From: JAJNBA01 sp963842295
GTDB taxonomy: Bacteria; Actinomycetota; UBA4738; HRBIN12
Length of the DNA stretch: 64,000 nucleotides
Assembly: GCA_963842295.1 (NCBI GenBank)
Contig: CAWJFY010000009.1
Coordinates: forward strand, 592,220-656,219
Direction: 5' to 3'
Every line of letters starts with the position of its first letter. Position 1 is the stretch's first letter. Below the pieces are notes generated by a model that worked only from the letters and a program-made list of their open reading frames with translations, had not been told where the DNA came from and made no database searches. The position numbers and the translations under genes are program-made. Positions 42,153-49,758 of the stretch are shown piece after piece.

Positions 42153-42371
42153 GTGAAGAACGAGGACCAATACGAGGCCTTGAAGGAAAAGGGCATGTCA
42201 AAGGAGCGGGCGGCGCGCATCGCGGATTCCCCAGGAGCATCCAGCCGAGGAGGCAAGAAGTCGGGCTCGGGTGTGCGCCGACGGGCCACGAACCAGGGCG
42301 GAACCACCGCTCAGAAGAAGGCGGCTGGCCGCAAAGGCGGTAGGGCTTCCGCGCGGAAGCCCTCCTCATGA
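42153..42371 (+). CDS. Small basic protein, DUF7218-like
   Basis: The 72-residue protein reads KNEDQYEALKEKGMSKERAARIAD followed by a Gly/Ser/Lys-rich tail ending AAGRKGGRASARKPSS. The first half matches a family of small basic proteins often annotated as Rho-N or DUF7218. The charge suggests nucleic acid binding. Start is GTG 42153; its stop overlaps the ATG of the CDGSH gene (ATGA). Confidence 0.7.
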   Translation: MKNEDQYEALKEKGMSKERAARIADSPGASSRGGKKSGSGVRRRATNQGGTTAQKKAAGRKGGRASARKPSS

Positions 42372-42625
42372 AACCGCGCGATCGGGTCGCCGTCGTTCGC
42401 GTAACTCCGGAGGGCCCGTTGCTCGTGCGAGGCCCGCTCCGCTTGATGGACGAGGAAGGCCGGGAGGTCCAGACCCGCCGACGGGTCAACGCGCTCTGCC
42501 GCTGCGGCCGCTCCGCCGCGCAGCCATTCTGCGACGGCACCCACAAGATCGTGCCCTTCAGCCCGAGAGCGGTGGATGGAGCCTCCGCCTCAGGACCCGG
42601 GGCGGGTTCGCCGCCCGGCGGATGA
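42368..42625 (+). CDS. CDGSH iron-sulfur domain protein
   Basis: This 85-residue protein carries a full CDGSH [2Fe-2S] site: Cys 44, Cys 46, Cys 55 and His 59 in CRCGRSAAQPFCDGTH. These 3Cys-1His clusters are redox-active and can pass clusters to other proteins. The N-terminal strands (VAVVRVTPEGPLLVRGPL) match the beta part of the fold. It is coupled to the small basic protein before it and its 3' end overlaps the convergent glycosyltransferase gene by 68 bp. A haem-oxygenase-like di-iron candidate lies 0.9 kb away. Confidence 0.88.
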   Translation: MKPRDRVAVVRVTPEGPLLVRGPLRLMDEEGREVQTRRRVNALCRCGRSAAQPFCDGTHKIVPFSPRAVDGASASGPGAGSPPGG

Positions 42626-43535
42626 ACGCCCCGGCGTAGGGACTCCCACGGCCCACGAGCCTCCGGATCAGCGCGAGCCACACGAGGACGGCCCGCTCGC
42701 TGATCCAGAGCGGAGCGAGGAGAGGCGAGAGCCGATCGAAGACCTCGCGGCCTCCGTTGCGGAACCGCCCGAAGCTCGCGGCCAGGATCGCGCACCCCGC
42801 CGCGATGAGGAGACCGCGGGGTCGACGCTGAGCCACGGCAGCGACGGCCGGTCCGGCGGCGAGGAAGCCGGCGAATCGGATCGGCTGTGCCCAATCGTCG
42901 TACGCCTGTCGGGGACGTTGCTCGAGGAACCGCGCGAAGGTCGGCGGTCGCCGACGGACGAACAGCGCCGGTGCGTCGACGACACGCCCTCTGCCCGCCG
43001 TCACGGTCCGGATCAGCTCGAGATTCTCGAAAAGGACGTCTCCGTCGTACCCGCCGAGCGAGCGGAGGAACGAGCGACGGACACCGAGGGTCCCCGGGAA
43101 GTCGCTCCCGACCGCCCTGTTCAGCAAGATCCTCGCGGTGTCCCAACGAGCGTGCCAGGGCAGCGGATCGAAGTAGTTCTGCGGGCGAACGAGGTCTGCG
43201 CCGGCGAGGAGCTGGGCCATCCGCTCGAGACCCTGTTCGTCATAGCGGACGTCGTCGTCCGCGATGACGACGAGCTCGTGCGCGGCGAGCCGGAGTCCGG
43301 TCAGCGCGCCGCGTACCTTCCCGTTCGCGTACCGGATGTCGTCGGCCGGAGGGACGTGCGACGCGAGTCGAGCCCACCGATCGTGGTGCGCGAGGAACGA
43401 GGAGGGCTCCGAGCCATCCACGATGACGAGGTCGACGCGCTCCGCCAGCCACTCGAGGTACTCGGTCAGTTCCTCCGTCCCCCCGTCTCCGGGGCGGGAC
43501 CGGAGCGGAAGGACGTAGGAGAGATGGCCTCTCAC
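42558..43535 (-). CDS. GT2-family glycosyltransferase with membrane tail
   Basis: The 325-residue protein has a GT-A nucleotide-sugar fold: LSYVLPLRS start, LVIVDGSEP, VRGALTGLRLAAHELVVIADDDV with the DDD metal motif near residue 95, and DFPGTLGVRRSFLRSLGGYDGDVLFENLE. Two hydrophobic segments follow (about 230-270 and 285-305), so it is likely membrane-bound. GTG 43535 overlaps the stop of the haem-oxygenase-like gene (GTGA), coupling the two. Donor and acceptor are unknown. Confidence 0.82.
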   Translation of the reverse strand: MRGHLSYVLPLRSRPGDGGTEELTEYLEWLAERVDLVIVDGSEPSSFLAHHDRWARLASHVPPADDIRYANGKVRGALTGLRLAAHELVVIADDDVRYDEQGLERMAQLLAGADLVRPQNYFDPLPWHARWDTARILLNRAVGSDFPGTLGVRRSFLRSLGGYDGDVLFENLELIRTVTAGRGRVVDAPALFVRRRPPTFARFLEQRPRQAYDDWAQPIRFAGFLAAGPAVAAVAQRRPRGLLIAAGCAILAASFGRFRNGGREVFDRLSPLLAPLWISERAVLVWLALIRRLVGRGSPYAGAFIRRAANPPRVLRRRLHPPLSG

Positions 43536-44560
43536 GCTGGGGCGGCGGGGCCGTCGAGCAGCATCGAGTTCCCCTCGCGCCACGCTCGTAGGAGAGCGGC
43601 CGAAGCTCGCCCTTCGAGGAGCGCCAGCGCCGAAGCTCCGAAGACCACGTCTGCGGCGAGGGCCGGCTCGCGCGCGGCGACCTCGACCGCGAGGTCGCAC
43701 GCGAGCACCTCGTGCACGGAATCGGCCTCGACGTGTTCGTCGAAGAAGCGCGTCGCTTCCGCGTCGAACCCGAGACGGCGGAACCCCCTCCCGTAGGCAC
43801 GATTCGGCAGGCTCGACGTCATCTCGAACGCGGCGAGATGACCGACGAGCGCTCCGCGCCATCGGCGATGGAGGCCGAACAACGAGATCAGGTTCACGGT
43901 GGCCAGGGTCAGTCCGGGCAACCGATCGACGTACGCCCCGTATGAGCCGTCGAGTCCCGCCGCGACCATCGTGCCGCGGAAAAGCTCGGAGTGCATCCAG
44001 GCGGGATCGCCGCTGCCGTACTCGTCGTATTGGATCTCCATCACCGTCGTCTTGGCGGCGCCCTCCAGCCGCGGGATCACCCACGAGTGCGGATCGGCTT
44101 CCTTCAACTGATAGGCCGACCGGTGGATCAAGAACTCGCGAGCCTGTTCGAGGGTTGCCTCACGTTCGACGAACGATGGGAGCGAGTCATCGCCAGGCGG
44201 TGCCGCGATCCGGCGGAGGATCTCTGCGACGTCGCCGCCCTCGACCTCCCGATGCCCGATCGCGCGTCGGAGCCCGGCCTCGAACGCGGCCTCGAGCTCG
44301 TGTCGGACCGCCAGGATCCGAGGGTCCCATTCGAGTTCGTCACTGACCCCGGGCAGGCCCCGGTAATGCAGCTCGTAGGCCAGATAGAGGGCCAGATGCA
44401 GATCGTCGTCGCCGAGTGGGTCCTCGGGCGTACATGGTCGCTCAGCGCGGGCCCCGCCCCCCGCGAGGAGATGGATGATCTCCTCGCTGAACGCCCCCCG
44501 GGCGCGCGGCATCGCTCCCCCGTCCCGAACCGTCGACCGATCGAGCATGAGCTCCTTCAT
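43532..44560 (-). CDS. Iron-containing redox enzyme (haem-oxygenase-like HDO family)
   Basis: This 342-residue protein looks like a haem-oxygenase-like di-iron oxidase/oxygenase. The candidate ligands follow the family order: AYELHYRG (Glu 63, His 65), EIQYDEYGSGDPAWMHSELF (Glu 175, Asp 179, Glu 180, His 190) and FDEHVEADSVHE (His 276, Asp 280, His 283). Known HDO enzymes cut C-C bonds, oxidise amines or make nitro groups. ATG 44560 follows GGGGAGGA. It is coupled with a glycosyltransferase and close to a CDGSH protein that could supply electrons or iron. A SigB-like promoter overlapping a palindrome lies upstream. Confidence 0.83.
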   Translation of the reverse strand: MKELMLDRSTVRDGGAMPRARGAFSEEIIHLLAGGGARAERPCTPEDPLGDDDLHLALYLAYELHYRGLPGVSDELEWDPRILAVRHELEAAFEAGLRRAIGHREVEGGDVAEILRRIAAPPGDDSLPSFVEREATLEQAREFLIHRSAYQLKEADPHSWVIPRLEGAAKTTVMEIQYDEYGSGDPAWMHSELFRGTMVAAGLDGSYGAYVDRLPGLTLATVNLISLFGLHRRWRGALVGHLAAFEMTSSLPNRAYGRGFRRLGFDAEATRFFDEHVEADSVHEVLACDLAVEVAAREPALAADVVFGASALALLEGRASAALLRAWREGNSMLLDGPAAPA

Positions 44561-44581
44561 CCAAGTCCTCCCCGAACCGAG

Positions 44582-44607
44582 ATACCCGTACGGGTGAGCT
44601 CCTACTC
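44582..44607 (-). promoter_or_regulatory. SigB-like promoter with overlapping palindrome
   Basis: GAGT (44607-44604), 16 bp and GGGTAT (44587-44582) on the minus strand fit GNNT-N16-GGGTAT. A perfect 12-bp palindrome ACCCGTACGGGT (44584-44595) covers the -10, suitable for a repressor. Confidence 0.45.
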
Positions 44608-44645
44608 GGAGCGAGATCCGCCGGCTCCGCGAACCGACGGCTGGG

Positions 44646-44777
44646 CTACGCCGATCCGGTCGAACCGATCCCGGCGTCGTCGAGCCGTTTCTCGATCCTC
44701 CTCACGGCTTGCTCGATGCGGTCCTCCCCGTCCTTCGATTCGGCGCTCCCGTGGTGGATCAGCACGGCGGGATGCAT
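44646..44777 (-). CDS. Possible 43-aa charged protein
   Basis: A 43-codon minus-strand ORF starts at ATG 44777 behind a GAGGAGCGGGGG stretch and ends at TAG 44646. Its composition (IHHGSAESKDGEDRIEQAV, then RRIEKRLDDAG) is that of a soluble amphipathic helix, and codon third positions are GC-rich. It lies just downstream of the CBS gene on the same strand. No family is recognised, so the call rests on coding statistics by eye. Confidence 0.35.
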   Translation of the reverse strand: MHPAVLIHHGSAESKDGEDRIEQAVRRIEKRLDDAGIGSTGSA

Positions 44778-44813
44778 CGGCTACCCCCGCTCCTCGCGTA
44801 GGCGGGAACGGCG

Positions 44814-45233
44814 CTACGCATCGGGGGGCTCCTCGCTGATGTCGGCGAGCACCGAGTCGCCTTCTCGCGCGACGGCGAGATCACCGAGCGACAGCACGCC
44901 GACCGGCTTCCCACCTTCGAGGACGGGGAGGCGGCGCACGGCCTTCTCTCGCATCAGCTGGATGGCACGCTCGACAGGGTCGTCGGGGGCTACGGAGACG
45001 AGCTCCGGGCTGACGACCTGCCCCAACCGGGTCGTCTCGGGGTCCGCGCCCTCGGCCACCCCACGGATCACGATGTCCCGATCCGTCACGATGCCCTCGG
45101 CATCCTCACCGTCAACCACGATCACGTCTCCGATACCTCGGTCGCGCATCAGACGGGCTGCCTCCGCGAGCGAAGCATCCCTGTCCAGGGTGACCGGCCT
45201 CTCGGTCATGAGCTCTTTCACCTGTTGTGCCAT
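44814..45233 (-). CDS. CBS-pair domain protein
   Basis: The 139-residue protein consists of two CBS motifs forming one Bateman module: VKELMTERPVTLDRDASLAEAARLMRDRGIGDVIVVD and VVSPELVSVAPDDPVERAIQLM...VRRLPVLEGGKPVGVLS. Such free CBS pairs bind adenine nucleotides and are often hypoxia or stress genes in actinobacteria. ATG 45233 follows GAGGAGCC. An exact SigB-type -35 with GGGAAT lies 51 bp upstream. Confidence 0.9.
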   Translation of the reverse strand: MAQQVKELMTERPVTLDRDASLAEAARLMRDRGIGDVIVVDGEDAEGIVTDRDIVIRGVAEGADPETTRLGQVVSPELVSVAPDDPVERAIQLMREKAVRRLPVLEGGKPVGVLSLGDLAVAREGDSVLADISEEPPDA

Positions 45234-45283
45234 GGCTCCTCCTCACGTCGGAGACGGGCAGCGTCGAGCCGCCCACCAGGGTC

Positions 45284-45309
45284 ATTCCCGCGACCCGAGG
45301 ACAGGAAAC
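45284..45309 (-). promoter_or_regulatory. SigB-type promoter of the CBS gene (GTTT-N16-GGGAAT)
   Basis: GTTT (45309-45306) and GGGAAT (45289-45284) with 16-bp spacing on the minus strand. Confidence 0.55.
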
Positions 45310-45343
45310 CGTGGGTGACGCGGCCGTCGCCACGCAGAGCCGC

Positions 45344-46225
45344 CTAGCGCGGAGTGAGCACGAGCAAGATGCCCGCGAGCAAGGTAAGACCGATCGCCGC
45401 GACCACCAACGGGGTGGTGGCGGGCTCCACGACGAGGTCGACCGACAGCGCCGAACCGATGTTCTCGAAGCGGGCGGTGAGCTGGTCGGCGTCCTCGGCG
45501 GTGAAGGTCTCTCCGCCGCTGATCCGAGCGATCGCCTCCAGCGTCGCGCGGTCCGCCCCACTGTCGTCCCCCTCCACCACCTGCCCGACCACGACCGTGA
45601 AGACCGGGACGGCGAGTGAGCTCGCCCGCTCCGCCGCCTCCTCGGGCGACACCTGGCTCCCCGTGTCGCGGCCATCGGAGAGCAGCAGCGCCGCGGCAGG
45701 CGTGTCCTGAGCGTCCTGCCGGATCTCGGCGATCGCATCGAGCGCCACACTGAGGCCATCGCCGATCAGCGTCCCTCGCGAGGTGCTGAGCTCGCCGAGT
45801 GCGTTCACGATCTCGTCGCGGTCCGAGGTGGGAGCAACCGCGAGCTCGGCTTCGCCTGCGAAGGTCGCGAGGCCGACGCGGAACTCGGGAGGCAGCTCAC
45901 CCAGGAACGCGCCCGCGGCCGATCGAGCCGCCGCGAGCCGGTTCGGGGCGACGTCGGTGGCGTCCATCGAATCCGAGACGTCCATCACGAGGACGATCGT
46001 CGGTGCCGTCTCCTCAACGTTGAAGCGGAAACCCGTGAACGCGAGTGCGAGGCAGCCGACGGCCGCCACCAGGGGAAGGGCGGGCAGGATCCTCCGCCAT
46101 CGGGAACGACGACGAAGGATGGCGGGAGCAGGTCGGCGCCCACGAGCCGGCTCGGGCTTGAGACCGAACAGGTAGACGGCGGCGATCACGACGACCACCG
46201 CCACGAGGATGAGCACAGGAGACAT
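45344..46225 (-). CDS. BatA-like von Willebrand factor A membrane protein
   Basis: This 293-residue protein has two N-terminal membrane helices (about 4-22 and 46-65), a VWA domain with the MIDAS motif DVSDSMDATD and a closing helix TPLVVAAIGLTLLAGILLVL. The arrangement is that of BatA/BatB-like proteins, in which the VWA domain sits outside the membrane and binds a partner through a metal ion. The usual MoxR ATPase and DUF58 partners are absent in this window. ATG 46225 is 12 nt behind TACGGT, a possible -10. Confidence 0.82.
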   Translation of the reverse strand: MSPVLILVAVVVVIAAVYLFGLKPEPARGRRPAPAILRRRSRWRRILPALPLVAAVGCLALAFTGFRFNVEETAPTIVLVMDVSDSMDATDVAPNRLAAARSAAGAFLGELPPEFRVGLATFAGEAELAVAPTSDRDEIVNALGELSTSRGTLIGDGLSVALDAIAEIRQDAQDTPAAALLLSDGRDTGSQVSPEEAAERASSLAVPVFTVVVGQVVEGDDSGADRATLEAIARISGGETFTAEDADQLTARFENIGSALSVDLVVEPATTPLVVAAIGLTLLAGILLVLTPR

Positions 46226-46243
46226 CTCTCGGCGACAACCGTA

Positions 46244-46282
46244 GCGCGCCGGCCGTCACCTGGGGGTGAAGGGCCGGCGCGC
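46244..46282 (-). terminator. Hairpin terminator of the secreted EEP gene
   Basis: GCGCGCCGGCC (46244-46254) and GGCCGGCGCGC (46272-46282) form an 11-bp stem with an inner TCACC/GGTGA stem, 40 bp after the stop at 46322. Confidence 0.75.
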
Positions 46283-46321
46283 GAGATCGGAGGGTCGAGG
46301 GATCCGGCTGCCTCGCCGGAT

Positions 46322-47887
46322 CTATGTCTTGGCGCGGACCACCTTGAACGAGTTGGAGATGGCGAGGAGGCGATACCCGTCATCCATCAGGAGCCGGATC
46401 TCGTACCTCCCGACCTTCAGCGGCCAGCTCCGATAGCCCGCGAACGACGCCGGCCCGATGAGGGCGGAACCCTGGATCTGCGCATCCGTGTAGTGGTACA
46501 GCAGGTAGTGCCCGTTGCCGCAGGTTCCCGCGTTGCAGTTCGCCGCGTTCTTGCCGGGGCCGCGCCCGGGCGCGAACACCCCCATCCAATCGAACCGGTA
46601 CCCGGGCGCGGCCCGCCACCGCACGCGGATCGGCTCGCCGACCTCGTAGACCATCTTCGTCGTCCGGACGCTCGGTGGCGCCCCGGCCCGGTAGAGCCAG
46701 AACGGGCTGCGGGACAAGACGGTGCCGTCCCCGTCCACCAGGAGCGACTCGAGCGCGCCGGGCTCGAGACCGCGTGTCGAGAAGGTGAGGTCGCCGTCGG
46801 CAGCTCCTCCGGTCGATCGCGACGCCAGTGCAGCGGTCGGTCCCTCACCGGGGCGCACCACGACGACGCGGGCTCCCGGCCCATGGAACCGCACGGTGAG
46901 GTCCTCGCCGACGAAGACCCGCCGCGCCGCGGACGCCGCGAACGGTGCCGGATCCGCGGGCATGACGCGGAAGGTCGACACGACGCCACGGTGATCGGTG
47001 GGATAGGGATCGCGTTCCACGTCGACGTCCGGACCACCGGCCTCGCCGACCAGCTTCGTCCCGGTGGTTTCCGCCGGACCCTGCACCAGGACCCAGTCGA
47101 TCCGGTCGTGCACCTCGTCGGGAACCGACTCCAAGGTTCCGGGAGGTGTCCAGGTGAATCCGGGCACCTCGACGGGATCCGGATGCACCTCGCGGTAGGA
47201 ATCGCGGAAGCCGGCGTCGGCCAGGGCCTTCGACACGGGCCATACCACCGGATAGCGAACCTCTTCTCGCACGGCATCGACCGCGGACGTCCAATCGTGA
47301 TGCGAGGGAGAGTTGAAGTCGCCCGTGAGGAACACCGGCATCCCGCTGGCCGCCAGGCCGGGCAGAACCGCGAGCTCCCGCTGGATCGCGGGGAGGCGCG
47401 TCGAGCGTTCGAGGTCCAACACCACGGCGCGCGGTTCCCCGTCGCGCACCCAGTACGGGCCGTAGGGGTCGGACGGGAGATGGACGTTGGAGATCGCGAC
47501 GAACCGGCCGGGCGTCACTTCCGCGAGGGCATACACGCCGTTCGCTCCGGGAGGATCGATCAACGGGAAGCGGGAGATCAACTGCAGCCGCGGCTCGCAG
47601 AACCAGCCGAGCCTGTCGGCCAGCACGCACTCGTTCGCGGTTCCCTCCTGGAAGCCGATGATGTCGGGGTCCGCTGCCTCGATCGTCGCGACGACATGCC
47701 GCAGAGTTTCCTGACAACCGGCCGGGCGCAGGCACCACTGCCCCGTCTCCAGGTTCCACTCGTCGCCTCCGTAGAAGATGTTCAGGGTCATCACCTTCAC
47801 GGTGACCGGGCTCGCCGCCGCCACGGATGGGATCAGCAGGATCGCCAAGCCGAGCGCGCCGACCAGAGCAACGATGCGACGAGACAT
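46322..47887 (-). CDS. Secreted endonuclease/exonuclease/phosphatase-fold protein
   Basis: The 521-residue protein has a signal peptide (MSRRIVALVGALGLAILLIPS, cut after VAAA) and an EEP (DNase I-like) domain at about residues 28-310. Catalytic motifs are MTLNIF, IIGFQEG (metal Glu), SNVHLPS, LTGDFNSPS, RIDWVL and the final PTDHRGV. It could cut nucleic acid, phospholipid or sphingolipid outside the cell. The C-terminal 200 residues are beta-rich and look like two Ig-like domains (WMGVFAPGRG resembles a calcium/carbohydrate-binding SSA module). ATG 47887 follows AGGAGG. Confidence 0.83.
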   Translation of the reverse strand: MSRRIVALVGALGLAILLIPSVAAASPVTVKVMTLNIFYGGDEWNLETGQWCLRPAGCQETLRHVVATIEAADPDIIGFQEGTANECVLADRLGWFCEPRLQLISRFPLIDPPGANGVYALAEVTPGRFVAISNVHLPSDPYGPYWVRDGEPRAVVLDLERSTRLPAIQRELAVLPGLAASGMPVFLTGDFNSPSHHDWTSAVDAVREEVRYPVVWPVSKALADAGFRDSYREVHPDPVEVPGFTWTPPGTLESVPDEVHDRIDWVLVQGPAETTGTKLVGEAGGPDVDVERDPYPTDHRGVVSTFRVMPADPAPFAASAARRVFVGEDLTVRFHGPGARVVVVRPGEGPTAALASRSTGGAADGDLTFSTRGLEPGALESLLVDGDGTVLSRSPFWLYRAGAPPSVRTTKMVYEVGEPIRVRWRAAPGYRFDWMGVFAPGRGPGKNAANCNAGTCGNGHYLLYHYTDAQIQGSALIGPASFAGYRSWPLKVGRYEIRLLMDDGYRLLAISNSFKVVRAKT

Positions 47888-47968
47888 CCGAACCTCCTGT
47901 GGGGGCGTTCCGCGAAGCCTATCCCGCGACGCCTGGACACGAACAGGGATCCCTTCCCGAGAGAGTCG

Positions 47969-47974
47969 TAACGT
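47969..47974 (+). promoter_or_regulatory. -10 box TAACGT, near-leaderless
   Basis: TAACGT ends 8 nt before ATG 47983 and no Shine-Dalgarno sequence is present. Confidence 0.4.
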
Positions 47975-47982
47975 CAGACGGT

Positions 47983-49584
47983 ATGGGGACACCGGTGGAG
48001 GTGGGTGAGAAGCAGGCTGTCACGAAGGTGACCGGTCATCGTTGGGCTGTTGGGGCGGCCATCGGGGTGCTGACAGCCGGTGTCGCGCTCGGCACGGCGG
48101 AGCTCCTCACGGGCCTGTTCGGGTCGGGCTCCTCGCCGATCGTCGCCGTGGGAGGAGCCGCGGTCGACGCGAGTCCGGAGTGGCTGAAGTCATTCGCGAT
48201 CCGGACCTTCGGCGAACAGGACAAGCTGGCCCTCCTGATCGGGATCGGGGCCGTGCTCACCATCGCGGTTTCGCTGCTCGGAGCGGCGTCCGTGCGGCGG
48301 CCGCGCCTCGGGATCGTGGGGTGCGTGGTCCTGGGGGCGATCGGCGCGGCCGCCGCCGTCACGCGGCCCGCCAACGACCTCGCGGATGCGATCCCGTCGG
48401 TCGTCGGCGCACTCGTGGGCGTCGTCGCCTACCGGAGGCTTCGGGAAGCGGCCGGGCTGCCCGGAAGAACGCGAGGCACTTCCGAGAAGGAGCCTGTGCC
48501 CTCGCCGACCATGCGTGGCTATGACCGCAGGCGGTTCTTGCGGACCGGCGTCGCGGTCGCCGGCGTCGCCGCGGTCTCCGGAGGTCTCGGACGGCTGCTC
48601 GCGAGTCGCTCCAATGCCGCGGCGTCGAGAGCGGCCGCGACGATCCCCGAACCCACGGACGCCGCGCCGCCGCCCCCGGACGGGACCGACCTCGGCGTGA
48701 CCGGCGTTGCCCCGTTCCTGACGCCGAACCCGGACTTCTACCGGGTCGACACCGCGTTGTTCGTGCCCGCGATCGACGCGACCACGTGGAAGCTCCGGGT
48801 TCACGGGATGGTCGACCGCGAGATCGCCCTCGACTACGACCAGCTCCTCGCCAGGCCGATGATCGAGCGCGACATCACCCTCGCCTGCGTCTCGAACGAG
48901 GTGGGCGGGCCGTACGTGGGGAACGCCCGCTGGATCGGCGCGCCGCTCGCAGACCTCCTCCACGAGGCGGGTGTACGGCCGGACGCCACGCAGATCGTGT
49001 CCCGCTCCGCCGATGGATTCACGATCGGCACCCCGACGGCCGTCGCGACGGACGGCAGGGACGCGATGCTCGCGGTCTCGATGAACGGGGAACCCCTGCC
49101 CCTCGAGCACGGCTTCCCGGTGCGGATGGTCGTCCCCGGCCTCTATGGCTACGTCTCCGCCACCAAATGGCTCGTCGAGCTGGAGCTCACCACGCTCGAC
49201 GCCTACGACGCCTACTGGATCGAACGGGGGTGGGCGAAGGAGGCTCCGGTCAAGACGCAGTCCAGGATCGACACGCCGGTCTCCCGGGCGCGGCTCGCGC
49301 CGGGCCCCGTGGCCGTCGCCGGCGTGGCGTGGGCCCAGCACCGGGGGATCGAACGCGTGGAGGTGCGCGTCGACGCGGGCGGCTGGGAGGAAGCAGAGCT
49401 CGGAACGGCCGACACGATCGACACCTGGCGGCAATGGGTCTATCGGTGGGACGCGGCGCCGGGCTCGCACGCATTGACGGTCCGTGCGACCGACGGCGAT
49501 GGCGAGACCCAGACGGCGGGCCGAGCCGCTCCCTTCCCAGACGGCGCGACGGGCCACCACACGATCCTCGTCGAGGTCGCCTGA
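47983..49584 (+). CDS. Membrane-anchored sulfite-oxidase-like molybdoenzyme
   Basis: The 533-residue protein starts with three to four membrane helices (about residues 18-155), then an internal twin-arginine stretch RGYDRRRFLRTG followed by a hydrophobic helix, and from about 235 a sulfite-oxidase/YedY-type molybdopterin domain. The Moco-binding Cys is in TLACVSNEVGGPYVGNARW, and GFPVRMVVPGLYGYVSATKW and the C-terminal dimerisation-like Ig domain (VEVRVDAGGWEEAEL) fit the family. The enzyme should face outside the membrane. The reaction (sulfite, methionine sulfoxide or other) is not known. The Tat-like motif inside the protein, after other helices, is unusual. Confidence 0.82.
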   Translation: MGTPVEVGEKQAVTKVTGHRWAVGAAIGVLTAGVALGTAELLTGLFGSGSSPIVAVGGAAVDASPEWLKSFAIRTFGEQDKLALLIGIGAVLTIAVSLLGAASVRRPRLGIVGCVVLGAIGAAAAVTRPANDLADAIPSVVGALVGVVAYRRLREAAGLPGRTRGTSEKEPVPSPTMRGYDRRRFLRTGVAVAGVAAVSGGLGRLLASRSNAAASRAAATIPEPTDAAPPPPDGTDLGVTGVAPFLTPNPDFYRVDTALFVPAIDATTWKLRVHGMVDREIALDYDQLLARPMIERDITLACVSNEVGGPYVGNARWIGAPLADLLHEAGVRPDATQIVSRSADGFTIGTPTAVATDGRDAMLAVSMNGEPLPLEHGFPVRMVVPGLYGYVSATKWLVELELTTLDAYDAYWIERGWAKEAPVKTQSRIDTPVSRARLAPGPVAVAGVAWAQHRGIERVEVRVDAGGWEEAELGTADTIDTWRQWVYRWDAAPGSHALTVRATDGDGETQTAGRAAPFPDGATGHHTILVEVA

Positions 49585-49615
49585 CACTCGCCGAGCACCG
49601 CCTCATCCGCCTTGA

Positions 49616-49631
49616 GGTACGGCCGGTACGG
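49616..49631 (+). repeat. Direct repeat GGTACGGC in the RND promoter region
   Basis: Two adjacent GGTACGGC units lie 130 bp upstream of the RND start, and further GTAC steps occur at about 49653 and 49679. This 174-bp gap has no ORF; the repeats could be regulator sites. Confidence 0.3.
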
Positions 49632-49758
49632 CAGACGGCGCATGTTTACCTCGTACAGGTCGCCCTACGCTTCGCACTGTACTCACGGGACGAACGCGGA
49701 AGGGGCGAGAGCCCCGTCCATCACACCCGGTTGGCCACGGATAGGGAGGGTTCTGTCG

